Numbered from the stretch's first letter, positions 46,134 through 54,451 are shown. The stretch is DNA of 64,000 bases from Modicisalibacter luteus DSM 23508 (GCF_000378505.1 NZ_KB899991.1:244824-308823); one strand, 5' to 3'. Made by a program: numbers and translations. The notes: generated by a model from the sequence alone, not told the origin.

Positions 46134-47567
46134 ATGTACCCTGATGTTCAGCTTTTTATTAATGGCGAGTGGTGTAATGCGATCGCCGGCAAGACGATTC
46201 CAGTAATTAACCCGGCGACAGAGGAAACTATCGGCCATATTGCCCACGCCGAGCAGGCTGACCTCGACTTGGCGATCAACGCCGCGGAGCATGGCTTTAG
46301 CGCTTGGAAGGCAACCCCTCCCTTTGAGCGTAGCAAGGTGATGCGCCGAGCCGCGGAGCTGTTACGCGAGCGTGCTGATCAGATTTCTAAAATCATGACC
46401 ATCGAGCAGGGTAAGCCGTTGGCACAAGCGCGTATTGAGACGTTGGCGGCAGCCGATACCATTGACTGGTTCGCCGAGGAAGCGCGACGCACCTATGGGC
46501 AAATAATTCCTTCGCGGCAGACAAACGTGCAGCAATTGGCAGTAAAAGTGCCCGTGGGTCCAGTTGCTGCTTTTACACCTTGGAATTTTCCGATTAACCA
46601 GGTAGTTCGTAAGCTATCTGCTGCGCTGGCTGCGGGATGCTCCATAATCGTCAAGGCGCCGGAGGATACTCCCGCGGCTCCCGCCGAGCTGATCCGTGCC
46701 TATGTTGATGCTGGCGTGCCGGCAGGCGTGGTCAACCTGGTCTACGGCGTACCGGCTGAAATCTCGGAGTATCTGATTTCGCATCCTGCTATCCGCAAAA
46801 TCTCGTTTACTGGGTCAACCGCAGTTGGCAAGCATCTTGCGGCATTAGCGGGCCAGCATATGAAAAAGGCAACGATGGAGCTTGGCGGCCACGCGCCGGT
46901 ACTCATCTTCGAAGATGCGGATCTTGATGCTGCCGTTAAGCAGCTTGCTGGCGCTAAATTCCGCAACGCCGGCCAAGTATGCATCGCGCCGACTCGCTTA
47001 CTCATCCAAGAGAGCATCTACGAGAGTTTTATTGATAAGTTCGTTGCCGCTGCTAGCGAAATCAAAGTGGGCAATGGCCTCCATGAAGGTACGACGATGG
47101 GGCCGATAGCTCATCAACGAGGGCTTGAATCGCTAGAGCTCTTCGTGAATGACGCAATAGAAAAAGGCGCCAATGTCCGCCTTGGCGGCAAGCGCCTAGG
47201 GGGCAAGGGCTTTTTCTTCGCGCCCACCGTCCTTTCCGAGGTGCCAATGGATGCCCGTGCGATGAGCGAGGAACCCTTTGGTCCGCTGGCCCTGCTGGTA
47301 CCCTTCTCGACGTATGAACAGGCTGTTTCAGAAGCTAATCGATTGCCCTATGGTCTTGCCGCGTACGCCTATACGCGCTCCAATGCAACTGCTATGGCAC
47401 TGGGACGTGATATCGAAAGCGGTATGTTGACCATCAATCACATTGGCTTCGGTCTGCCTGAAACGCCATTTGGTGGCGTAAAAGACTCGGGCTACGGCAC
47501 CGAAGGCGGCAGCGAGGCGATAGACGCGTATCTCGATACACGCTTCATCTCGCAAGCCGGAGCTTGA
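46134..47567 (+). CDS. Aldehyde dehydrogenase, (2-oxoglutarate/succinate) semialdehyde-type
   Basis: A 477-residue NAD(P)-dependent aldehyde dehydrogenase. Catalytic base E249 (MELGGHAP) and nucleophile C283 ([11 protein letters not shown]) are 34 residues apart as expected; [12 protein letters not shown] and FTGSTAVGK are cofactor motifs. It resembles GabD/KGSADH-type enzymes. In this context it would oxidise 2-oxoglutarate semialdehyde, the predicted product of the DHDPS-family enzyme, to 2-oxoglutarate. AGAGGTAACC precedes ATG 46134. Confidence 0.88.
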   Translation: MYPDVQLFINGEWCNAIAGKTIPVINPATEETIGHIAHAEQADLDLAINAAEHGFSAWKATPPFERSKVMRRAAELLRERADQISKIMTIEQGKPLAQARIETLAAADTIDWFAEEARRTYGQIIPSRQTNVQQLAVKVPVGPVAAFTPWNFPINQVVRKLSAALAAGCSIIVKAPEDTPAAPAELIRAYVDAGVPAGVVNLVYGVPAEISEYLISHPAIRKISFTGSTAVGKHLAALAGQHMKKATMELGGHAPVLIFEDADLDAAVKQLAGAKFRNAGQVCIAPTRLLIQESIYESFIDKFVAAASEIKVGNGLHEGTTMGPIAHQRGLESLELFVNDAIEKGANVRLGGKRLGGKGFFFAPTVLSEVPMDARAMSEEPFGPLALLVPFSTYEQAVSEANRLPYGLAAYAYTRSNATAMALGRDIESGMLTINHIGFGLPETPFGGVKDSGYGTEGGSEAIDAYLDTRFISQAGA

Positions 47568-47966
47568 ACAGAATGCCTGCGCGCGACTATCCCACAAGGG
47601 GGGACGAGCGGGCATTTAGCCCGTATGTTTTTTGGGAGTTTCAGCAGGCCCTTCTGAAGCGACAGCACATGCAGTAGCAAGTAACCGAAGCGGGGCCTTT
47701 GCGCCGTTTCACCAATCTGCGTTAAGGCCGCCCAGCATTGCTTGGCTACAGCGGAGGGGTTCATCGCGTAAACAAGTCTCGCCTCATAGTAGGGAGCGCG
47801 AACCCGCAATAGCCGTCGCTGGCTGGGTGTGCCCTTTCGCCATGCTATGCTGGCCACGATGGATCTCATGATGCCACCCCATTTGATTGTTCGTATAAGG
47901 GTTAGCTCGGCATTATCCCGTAAGCGGCCATGCCAGCCATTGTCTTGCCATTCCAGAGGAACCCCA

Positions 47967-48971
47967 ATGTCACCTGTCTTTCTACGTCTCAAGGAAGTTG
48001 GCTCACCTACTATCGGCTTAGGCTGCATGAACTTCTCCCACGGTTACGGAAGCCCAGTGCCTGAGTCCCAAGCACTTCGGGCGTTGGATGCAGCCTTCGA
48101 CATGGGCTATCGCCACTTCGATACAGCCACTCTCTACGGGGCTACGGCCAACGAGACCTTGCTGGGCAAGGCGCTAAGGAACAAGCGAGACCAGGTTCTG
48201 CTCGCCAGTAAGTGTGGTATGTACATCGATCCTGACCTCGGTAAGAAAGTTATTGATGGGCGCCCCGAGACAATACGGCTTCAGTGCGAGGCGAGCCTTC
48301 TACGCCTTCGGACCGACCATCTGGATATCTATTACCTGCACCGCCTGGATCGCCAGGTCCCCATCGAGGAGAGTGTCGGTGCGCTGGGGCGCTTAGTGGA
48401 GGAAGGCAAAATACGGGGGGTCGGGCTTTCCAAGGTTTCAGCGACGACGCTGCGCCGAGCCCAGGCTGAACATGCCATCGCGGCGGTACAGTCCGAATAT
48501 TCCTTATGGACGCGTAACCCTGAAATAGCCCTGATCCAGGCGTGCCGAGAGTTGGGCACGGCACTAGTGGCTTTCAGCCCGTTGGGGAGAGGCTTTCTGA
48601 CGGGAACCATCCGCGATGCCGCGAGCCTCGATGAGGGCGACATGCGTCGAGGAATGCCGCGCTTTAACGAAGAGAACTACCCCAGGAACCTGAGCCTGCT
48701 GGAAGATTTTCTAGCCATAGCGAACGAATTGGACGTTACGCCCGGCCAACTCGCCCTCGCCTGGCTAAAAGCTCAGGGAGATGATGTCATTCCCATCCCT
48801 GGCTCTCGTGACATCGAGCATATGCGGGAGAACCTGGCGGCGGATTCCCTTCATCTGGATTTGGAGACCGTGACTCGACTGAACACAATGATGACCCCAG
48901 ACCAAGTGGCCGGAGGCCGGTATAGCGAGGCCCAACAGGCAGACATCGACTCCGAGGAATTTGCTTCGTGA
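47967..48971 (+). CDS. Aldo/keto reductase
   Basis: A 334-residue AKR TIM-barrel enzyme. The catalytic tetrad is visible: D52 (FDTATLYG), Y57, K82 (LLASKCG) and H125 (YYLHRLD). The sequence LGKALRNKRDQV and PIPGSRDIEHMRENL fits the AKR11/13-type YajO-like subgroup. AGAGGA about 6 nt upstream of ATG 47967 selects this start over an upstream in-frame extension. It may reduce an aldehyde from sugar-acid metabolism, but it is not tightly linked. Confidence 0.85.
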   Translation: MSPVFLRLKEVGSPTIGLGCMNFSHGYGSPVPESQALRALDAAFDMGYRHFDTATLYGATANETLLGKALRNKRDQVLLASKCGMYIDPDLGKKVIDGRPETIRLQCEASLLRLRTDHLDIYYLHRLDRQVPIEESVGALGRLVEEGKIRGVGLSKVSATTLRRAQAEHAIAAVQSEYSLWTRNPEIALIQACRELGTALVAFSPLGRGFLTGTIRDAASLDEGDMRRGMPRFNEENYPRNLSLLEDFLAIANELDVTPGQLALAWLKAQGDDVIPIPGSRDIEHMRENLAADSLHLDLETVTRLNTMMTPDQVAGGRYSEAQQADIDSEEFAS

Positions 48972-49444
48972 CTCTCCCTTGAGGTGAGGCAATTCTTAGT
49001 GTGGCTCGCTATTCACCGGCGATGCTGGGCCCGCAGGCACCTTATGGCAGTGGTAAAACCCCGAACGATCAGGCCAAGGCATAACCAGGCTGCATTCGAC
49101 CATGCCGAAGACCCGCGCTCCTATCAAGGAGATCAGGGATACCTTGGGGGGCCCGCTAGCCAGACGACCGGCCATAGCGCTGGCAATATTTATGATGCCC
49201 TACCCCGCCCCACCGGCATTGAGCACAGCGCCAAATATCACGAGGCGTGGCTACACGCCGGCGCTGACCCGTAACAGTTACGCTCATCATAAAATATTCG
49301 GTGTTCAAGCAAACATAGCCAGATATTGTCGATGGCGGAACGGGCTATGCTATAAAGAGCAAGGCTGGCTTCTCGGCCTTGATTAGATATCCCTGATCCT
49401 AAGAAGAGCGCATTGCCTCGGCCAATGTAAAAAATAGCGCAAGG
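48972..49444. other. 473-bp gap without a recognisable gene
   Basis: Rightward open frames at 48984-49274 and 49102-49386 overlap in different phases; neither has a clear ribosome site or known domain. A partial hairpin AAGGC...GCCTT-like element lies near 49362-49382. No recognisable mobile element. Confidence 0.35.
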
Positions 49445-50437
49445 TTAACTCGCAGGCCTCACTCTCTTTAAGCGTAATTTTGCCTCAGCATTAATTGCAC
49501 CTTCAGGAATCAAGCCATTCTTTATGTCACGGACCTGCCTAACAGTTTGAAACGCTTGAAAAGCTATAGCTTCAGGAACCATGCCGCCAATATGCGGTGT
49601 GGCAAAAACATTATTTCTTGCAGCTACGCTCTTGGTCGGCAAGTTATCATGATCATTCCCCACATCTAAAGCTGCACTTGAAATATGTCCTGAGTCGAGT
49701 GCATTTATTAAAGCCTCCTCATCAACTAGCCCGCCGCGAGAAGCATTAATGAAGCATGCATTCTCTTTCATCAGCAAAAACGCATTATTGTTGAACATTT
49801 TTTCTGTTTTATCATTATAAGCAGCAAGGCATACAACGATGTCAGAGCATTTTAACAACTCATCAAAACCAGCAGTGATTACAGATGTATCAGAGACATC
49901 TACAAACGGGTCATATATCACCACTGTAACATTTAAGGCTTGCAATATGGGGCAAAGATACCTGCCTATGTTACCAAAACCTACAATTCCGACAGTCTTT
50001 CCGGATAGCTGCCTACCCATAGAAGGTTGAGGCGAAATGCCTTGGCGATAATCTATAGCATAGCGAGGGATATCACGATAAAGGTTGATCATCTGGCCGA
50101 CAATCCACTCTGATACAGCAGGTACAAATCCAGGGCCGGCTCGGGTTACTAAAATCCCATTATCAGAGGCAGCTTGAATATCTATATTCTTGGTATCCAT
50201 AGCACATCTAACAAATGCTAGAAGACGACTGCAATTATTAAAAAGCTGCGCTGGTGCAGGGGTTGAGCGATCTGACACAACCACATCGACATCACTAACA
50301 GCTTCTATCAGCTGTACTTGGCTCCATTCATCATCTGTTTCTCTTATAACCACCTCGCCTAATTTTCTTAGCTCATGAATAGCATCCTCACCATACCAAA
50401 GCCGAGCATGAGGCGTGTGCGTTAGAAGTATGCGCAT
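49445..50437 (-). CDS. 2-hydroxyacid dehydrogenase family protein, atypical active site
   Basis: A 330-residue D-isomer-specific dehydrogenase-fold protein. The Rossmann motif is VGIVGFGNIGRYL. NASRGGLVDEEAL gives the catalytic Arg and ATPHIGG the His, but the usual DVFxxEP segment with the catalytic Glu is replaced by DVGNDHDNLP. AT-rich codon use strongly differs from most of the window. AGGTGA lies about 8 nt upstream of ATG 50437; GTG 50446 overlaps it. Activity with the usual triad is uncertain. Confidence 0.8.
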   Translation of the reverse strand: MRILLTHTPHARLWYGEDAIHELRKLGEVVIRETDDEWSQVQLIEAVSDVDVVVSDRSTPAPAQLFNNCSRLLAFVRCAMDTKNIDIQAASDNGILVTRAGPGFVPAVSEWIVGQMINLYRDIPRYAIDYRQGISPQPSMGRQLSGKTVGIVGFGNIGRYLCPILQALNVTVVIYDPFVDVSDTSVITAGFDELLKCSDIVVCLAAYNDKTEKMFNNNAFLLMKENACFINASRGGLVDEEALINALDSGHISSAALDVGNDHDNLPTKSVAARNNVFATPHIGGMVPEAIAFQAFQTVRQVRDIKNGLIPEGAINAEAKLRLKRVRPAS

Positions 50438-50588
50438 GTATGTCACCTAACGTTAGCATATAAAGAATAAAACACCTTAACCAAAAACCCTACGCACCCG
50501 CCCCCCCGATCGTAGCGTCTATTTAAAAAACCGAAAACAGTATATCCAATGTTTTCAATAGGCACGAGTGCAAATTTAGTTAGCCCAA

Positions 50589-50747
50589 ATGACGTATCGC
50601 CACCAGCTCCGCTGTAATAGCATCATCCTCAGCTGCTTCCAGGACTGTAACCACAAAACTTTGAAGCAATGGAAAAACGACTTCGGGGATGAAACAGTCG
50701 AGGGTTGGCTGGTTCGGGTAGAGAAGCAGCTCGATTTCAGCTATTAA
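50589..50747 (+). CDS. Possible 52-residue small protein before a strong terminator
   Basis: ATG 50589 to TAA 50747 encodes a peptide ending KNDFGDETVEGWLVRVEKQL, rich in charged residues with protein-like composition. It stops 3 bp before a strong bidirectional terminator. No ribosome site is evident, and it may be the remnant of the C-terminal end of a larger gene. An overlapping leftward frame (50580-50792) spans the terminator and is less credible. Confidence 0.3.
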   Translation: MTYRHQLRCNSIILSCFQDCNHKTLKQWKNDFGDETVEGWLVRVEKQLDFSY

Positions 50748-50750
50748 GAT

Positions 50751-50784
50751 AAAAAACGCCCGGGAAATATCCCGGGCGTTTTTT
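50751..50784. terminator. Strong bidirectional terminator
   Basis: A perfect 15-bp stem (50751-50765 with 50770-50784): AAAAAACGCCCGGGA / TCCCGGGCGTTTTTT, loop AATA. A-runs and T-runs on both sides provide U-tracts in both directions. It ends the leftward vapBC/membrane-protein transcript. Confidence 0.92.
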
Positions 50785-50796
50785 ATCACCACTGAG

Positions 50797-50922
50797 TTAC
50801 TGGGGTGTTACTTGCTCGTCTTCTTGTACCATCATGCGAAGCGCCTGAATGGAAATGAAGCCAGCCACTGACAATACCAACAAAGCGCATGTCCCCACTG
50901 TTAGGTAGAATGCGAAACTCAT
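50797..50922 (-). CDS. 41-residue single-span membrane protein
   Basis: Starts at ATG 50922 with AAGGAGTAATACC upstream. The sequence has one hydrophobic helix (about 4-28) and a short acidic tail ending EDEQVTPQ. It is the last gene before the strong terminator, 4 bp after the preceding membrane gene. Family unknown. Confidence 0.6.
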   Translation of the reverse strand: MSFAFYLTVGTCALLVLSVAGFISIQALRMMVQEDEQVTPQ

Positions 50923-50926
50923 GGTA

Positions 50927-51288
50927 TTACTCCTTGGATTGAACCCTTTCTGCCTGCCAGTGTAGCGCAATCGCTGCGACCCAAATAGCGAACCCCAGCC
51001 CGAACAGGAACGCAGCACCGGTCAAGGTGAAGGCTCCAGTCGGATTGAAAATCGCAACCAGGCCGGCCGACATTGCGCCAAGTCCGATCTTGCGAAGGTC
51101 GTCGGCGACCACCTTGACTGTATTAGGATCAACCGATAGGCCATGAAGAACGCGCACATACCGAGGATTATTCCGAAGGGTTGCCCAGCTAGATAGGTTC
51201 CGCCCCATACCACACCCCCGGCGAGTAAAGCAGTGCCAAACGCCTTACGCACAGCCGGGGTTTTCATCCCGTGACGATAGTGACGCAC
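50927..51288 (-). pseudogene. Small polytopic membrane protein, apparently split by a frameshift
   Basis: One frame (51288 to 51022) encodes KAFGTALLAGGVVWGGTYLA and GIILGMCAFFMAY. The other (ending at 50927) encodes SVDPNTVKVVADDLRKIGLG followed by two more hydrophobic helices. Their plausible parts meet at about 51135-51145, giving a single protein of roughly 110-120 residues with four spans if one frame change occurs. Either a frameshift mutation, a sequencing error or recoding. The GTG start at 51288 overlaps the stop of the 30-codon ORF (TAGTG). Confidence 0.5.
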
Positions 51289-51380
51289 TAACGCCTGGAT
51301 TTTCTCGCCTGGTTCGCTCGCGCTTGGCGGGCCTCGGCGGCGTCATCGATTTGATGCAGGTTAGTTGGTGGTTGTGTCAT
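51288..51380 (-). CDS. Possible 30-residue peptide coupled to the membrane gene
   Basis: ATG 51380 to TAG 51288 encodes a short hydrophilic Gln/Ala/Arg-rich peptide (ending ARANQARKSRR). Its stop overlaps the GTG start of the next frame as TAGTG, suggesting translational coupling. Too short to recognise; it may be a leader. Confidence 0.4.
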   Translation of the reverse strand: MTQPPTNLHQIDDAAEARQARANQARKSRR

Positions 51381-51397
51381 AGCTTTTCCGCAATCTT

Positions 51398-51619
51398 TTA
51401 GGCGTAATGGTTAGCAATGACCCATGCGCCAAAAGCAATAGTTAGGCACGCCAGCGATACCACCTCGGCCCCCGCAAATGCTTGAGGGCCATCGATGAGT
51501 ATATGTACGCCAGTGATTGCAGTGACGGCAGAAATGGCTCGTAAAAATCCCTTTGCCTTTTCCTCAATGACACCAGTCTTCGTAAACCAGGCTCGGAACA
51601 CGGCCAAACTCACGCACAT
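51398..51619 (-). CDS. Small two-span membrane protein downstream of vapC
   Basis: Up to 73 residues, with two hydrophobic helices (FLRAISAVTAITGVHILI and AEVVSLACLTIAFGAWVIA). The 5' end overlaps vapC, and the true start is uncertain (ATG 51619, GTG 51601 or an internal codon). It begins a series of tiny leftward membrane-protein frames that ends at the 50751 terminator. Function is unknown. Confidence 0.45.
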   Translation of the reverse strand: MCVSLAVFRAWFTKTGVIEEKAKGFLRAISAVTAITGVHILIDGPQAFAGAEVVSLACLTIAFGAWVIANHYA

Positions 51620-51977
51620 TGTTAGTTACCAGCGTGCAGGCAGACGAAATCGCGTGACCTGCTATCGCTGTATCGTTCGGTCCAATGGGGGTGCCTGCAT
51701 TGCTTAGTTCCCACATAACTTTCACTGTCGCATCCACTGCCCTCTGATCCCATGGCAGGACAGCATCTAGCCGCTTCACAAATTCATCCACCAGCATCTT
51801 ATGCTTTGCTGATGCCTTCTTCCCGATCTGCCCGTAACGCATCTCTGCATAGGTGACGGCAGATACGCCTATCCGGTTGCCCAGCTCAACCTCGTCGGCC
51901 AGACGTTGAATAACCGAGGCTGGGTGCTCTCGCATAATGAAAGAGCAAATACAAGTATCGAGCATGTAGGTGGTCAC
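51564..51977 (-). CDS. vapC: VapC toxin, PIN-domain ribonuclease
   Basis: A 137-residue PIN-domain protein. D7 in MLDTCICSF, E in AEMRYG, and the D of GPNDTAIAGHA are the metal-binding acidic residues. The sequence style is that of VapC enzymes that cleave initiator tRNA(fMet) (annotated tRNA(fMet)-specific endonuclease). The GTG start at 51977 overlaps the vapB stop (GTGA). Confidence 0.92.
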   Translation of the reverse strand: MTTYMLDTCICSFIMREHPASVIQRLADEVELGNRIGVSAVTYAEMRYGQIGKKASAKHKMLVDEFVKRLDAVLPWDQRAVDATVKVMWELSNAGTPIGPNDTAIAGHAISSACTLVTNNVREFGRVPSLVYEDWCH

Positions 51978-52204
51978 AGATGGAACCTACCTTCATCGCC
52001 AATGACTGTGGGGCGCTCTTGTAGGAAGTCTTCGTCAGCCTTCGGCAGGTCATGCAGAGATAACCAGGAGGGCCGAACTGGGCGAAGAGTGATCACGTCC
52101 CCCTCCCGCGTAATTTCCAGCTCACCAATGCCTTCATAGGCCATGTCAGCGGGCAGACGGACAGCCTGATTCTTGCCGTTTTTAAAAATTGATACGGTAC
52201 GCAT
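51974..52204 (-). CDS. vapB: VapB antitoxin (AbrB/SpoVT-type DNA-binding)
   Basis: A 76-residue antitoxin starting MRTVSIFKNGKNQAVRLPAD, the canonical AbrB-like swapped-hairpin DNA-binding N-terminus, with an acidic C-terminal toxin-binding region. AGAGG lies 8 nt upstream of ATG 52204; ATG 52207 just before is an alternative. Binds its own promoter, where two large palindromes are visible at 52219-52275. Confidence 0.9.
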   Translation of the reverse strand: MRTVSIFKNGKNQAVRLPADMAYEGIGELEITREGDVITLRPVRPSWLSLHDLPKADEDFLQERPTVIGDEGRFHL

Positions 52205-52218
52205 CATTAGCACCTCTC

Positions 52219-52275
52219 ACATATGCCTTGCATATGTCAAAATAGCAGCCGTGCTTTCCATATGCAAGGCATATG
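52219..52275. promoter_or_regulatory. vapBC operator: paired 17-bp palindromic elements
   Basis: CATATGCCTTGCATATG (52220-52236) and CATATGCAAGGCATATG (52259-52275) are exact inverted copies of each other, separated by 22 bp, and each is itself an inverted repeat (CATATGC...GCATATG). They lie immediately upstream of vapB and overlap its expected promoter, the normal arrangement for VapB/VapC autorepression. Confidence 0.85.
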
Positions 52276-52283
52276 TAAGCGTT

Positions 52284-52827
52284 TCATAATGCAAGTTCAA
52301 ACGCTCTCCGTATTGGCTCTTGATCGACGGAGAGGTGCGGCTTGGTGTGGTCCAGCTCGGAATGGCCCAAGACAGCCTGCCGGTGGCAGCCAGCACCCTT
52401 GCCGCTAGTGTGCGGCGCCCACTGTGGCTCTCGACCTCAGCTTGATACCGGCCTGCCTGTATAAGCGGCTCACTGTCTGCTGGAGGGCGTCACAGGCCCG
52501 GTACTCCTTTGTCCCCGAATCGAGCTCTCGCCGCTTCACTGCCATCTCGAACGCCCGGCCCTTGTGGGTCAGCATCAGTTTGGAGTGAGGCAGGAAGCTT
52601 CGGCGTGTGCCGGCGTTGGAGATACCCCACTCACGACGACGCCGTACATCGAGCCAGGCATGTATCGCTGCGATGCACTTCGGATGAGTCAGGTGGATAT
52701 TGCGTGACCGACAGCCTTTGGTGGTTTCGGCCCGCAGATAGAGCTCATCGCGGATCGCCCCGCTCGGGTAGAGAACATCATCCACACGGAGCAACGCCAG
52801 CTCGGTAACGCGAATCAGATGGCGGAA
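52284..52827 (-). pseudogene. Degraded tyrosine recombinase (integrase)
   Basis: Read leftward from an in-frame stop at 52828-52830. Segment 1 has FRHLIRVTELALLRVDDVLY (first catalytic Arg region) through QTVSRLYRQAGIKLRSRAT. Frame then shifts to SHSGRRTLAARVLAATG (HxxR box), then again to QAVLGHSELDHTKPHLSVDQ, ending RRAFELAL. At least two frameshifts interrupt it, and the expected catalytic Tyr position (TKPxL) is His. The N-terminal domain is missing. It is a relic of the element that carried vapBC. Confidence 0.8.
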
Positions 52828-53103
52828 TTACCCCGGCCGGAGCGACGTGGCCTGGCGGCTGGGGTTGGCCATGGGAATCTCTCTGTCAGGATTGATGGGG
52901 TATCGCGAGCGATCCTGAGAGAGTTACCGCGAGGCCTCCCCACCAACCTACCACCAGCATCCACGCCCCGTTCTCGGAAAGTTGGTGATGAGCCCGAGGC
53001 GAGGCATCTGCTGGACGAAAGCGATCCCCTCGCCGTGACACGGTCTCCCATATGAGCGATATTGCCCAAATACCGCCATTTGGTGAGTAGTTAGGGGGTA
53101 GTT

Positions 53104-53505
53104 ATGGCTCTCGCACAAATGAGCGCCGACAAGCGTCGGGATATGGGCGCCGCAGCCATGCGGACATACCCCAGGATCATTCAGGACTGGGGGCTCCCGG
53201 AACAGGACGCCGCCCTGCTGCTTGGAGTGGCGGACTCCACCTATCGACGCTGGCGCAAAGACCCCAACTCTGCGCGGTTCGATGTGAACCATCTTGAGCG
53301 CATGTCGCTGATCATGGGGATCTATAAGGCGCTACAACAGCTGCTGCCGCGTAGTGACGCCGCAGATAGCTGGTTGCGTCGCCCCAACAAGAACCCGCTA
53401 TTCGCTGGCCACCCTCCCATCGAGCGTCTGCGCAGCGGGCAGGTCTCGGATCTCTATGTCGTGCGCCAGCATCTTGATGCGGCACGAGGGGGCGGCCACG
53501 CGTGA
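53104..53505 (+). CDS. Xre/MbcA/ParS-family antitoxin
   Basis: A 133-residue protein with an HTH-like region (about 35-65: DAALLLGVADSTYRRWRKDP) and the C-terminal DUF2384 toxin-binding domain (NPLFAGHPPIERLRSGQVSD). This pairs with RES-domain toxins. Its stop overlaps the toxin start (GTGA at 53502). Rightward, opposite to vapBC. Confidence 0.88.
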   Translation: MALAQMSADKRRDMGAAAMRTYPRIIQDWGLPEQDAALLLGVADSTYRRWRKDPNSARFDVNHLERMSLIMGIYKALQQLLPRSDAADSWLRRPNKNPLFAGHPPIERLRSGQVSDLYVVRQHLDAARGGGHA

Positions 53506-54183
53506 GGTTTCCAGTGACCGCCGTCAACTGGCGCCCCTGCTATCGGATAGTGCCTTCACGATTTCCGCTGATCGACCTGTTCGAGCGTGTGGCGTCACCT
53601 GATGACTGGGATTTGCTCCATGAACTTGAGGGATCGACCTCAGCACGTTTACGGGAAGAAGCCGGAGAAATTCACCTCGTACGAGAGGAAGACCGACGCT
53701 ATGGCCCCGGGTGGACTCCAGTCATGGCCGCGTTTTGTCATTTCAGTGGTATCGGCACACGGTTCACGGATGGCACATTCGGGGCCTACTACACGGCACT
53801 GAGCGAGGCGACGGCGATCGCCGAGACGCGGTATCACACGGAGCGGTTCCTACGTGAATCGGATGAGCCCCCGATGCAGGTGCAACAGCGTGTCTATCTC
53901 GCCAACCTCGCCGGCGAACTTCACGATCTACGAGGGGATCCTCCCGGCGCCGGCGCCCCTATTGGCCCCAGACGACTGGAGCGCCAGCCAGGCCTTCGGG
54001 CGCCGGGCCTGGGAGAGCCACAGCGACGGCATTGTCTACCCCAGCGTGCGTCACGCTGGCGGCGAGTGTGCCGCAGTACTGCGGCCGCCCGTGATGTCTG
54101 TCACGTGGCAGGGGCGTCACCTTGGGTACGAGTGGGACGGGCGCAAAATCCGCCATGTCCTCGAGCTGACCCTTATCGAGTGA
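53502..54183 (+). pseudogene. RES-domain toxin gene with a frameshift
   Basis: RES toxins degrade NAD+. From GTG 53502 the first frame gives WRPCYRIVPSRFP, GTRFTDGTFGAYYTALSEA and LANLAGELHDLRG. It then leaves the family, while a +1 frame resumes from about 53960 with APDDWSASQAFGRRAWESHS, GIVYPSVRHAGGECAAVLRP and ends at 54183. The shift lies in the repetitive GC tract GGCGCCGGCGCC (about 53948-53959). R, E and S signature residues all survive when the frames are joined. It could be a mutation that silenced the toxin, or a sequencing error. Confidence 0.8.
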
Positions 54184-54275
54184 CGTAAGCCCATAACCTG
54201 TCAGGCTGCAAGCATGGATTGCAACGGCCGGACTCGCTGACGTGTCATTTTCAATTCGGAAGGTGTATACGAGCA

Positions 54276-54437
54276 ATGCTGAATATTCCTCTGGGCAAGC
54301 GTATTCGTGATGCTCGCAAGGCGGTGGGAATCGCCCAAGAGAGATTGGGCATCGAGGTGGGGGTGTCTCGCCCCGCTATCGTGCAGTGGGAGTCTGGCGC
54401 CAAGCGCCCGAACTATGAGCGGCTTTGCATGCTTGGA
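54276..54437 (+). pseudogene. Truncated XRE-family HTH regulator fragment
   Basis: ATG 54276 opens a Cro/C1-type HTH: GKRIRDARKAVGIAQERLGI, VSRPAIVQWESGAKRPNYER (about 54 residues). After residue 54 the similarity ends, and the frame drifts. It is directly followed in another frame by a RES-domain fragment, so it may be an independent antitoxin fused by deletion to a toxin remnant. Confidence 0.6.
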
Positions 54438-54451
54438 ACGTATGGCGTGCT

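Noticed and set aside
50580-50792. Leftward 70-codon frame
   Set aside because: It runs through the perfect terminator stem at 50751-50784 and has no ribosome site, so it is very unlikely to be translated.
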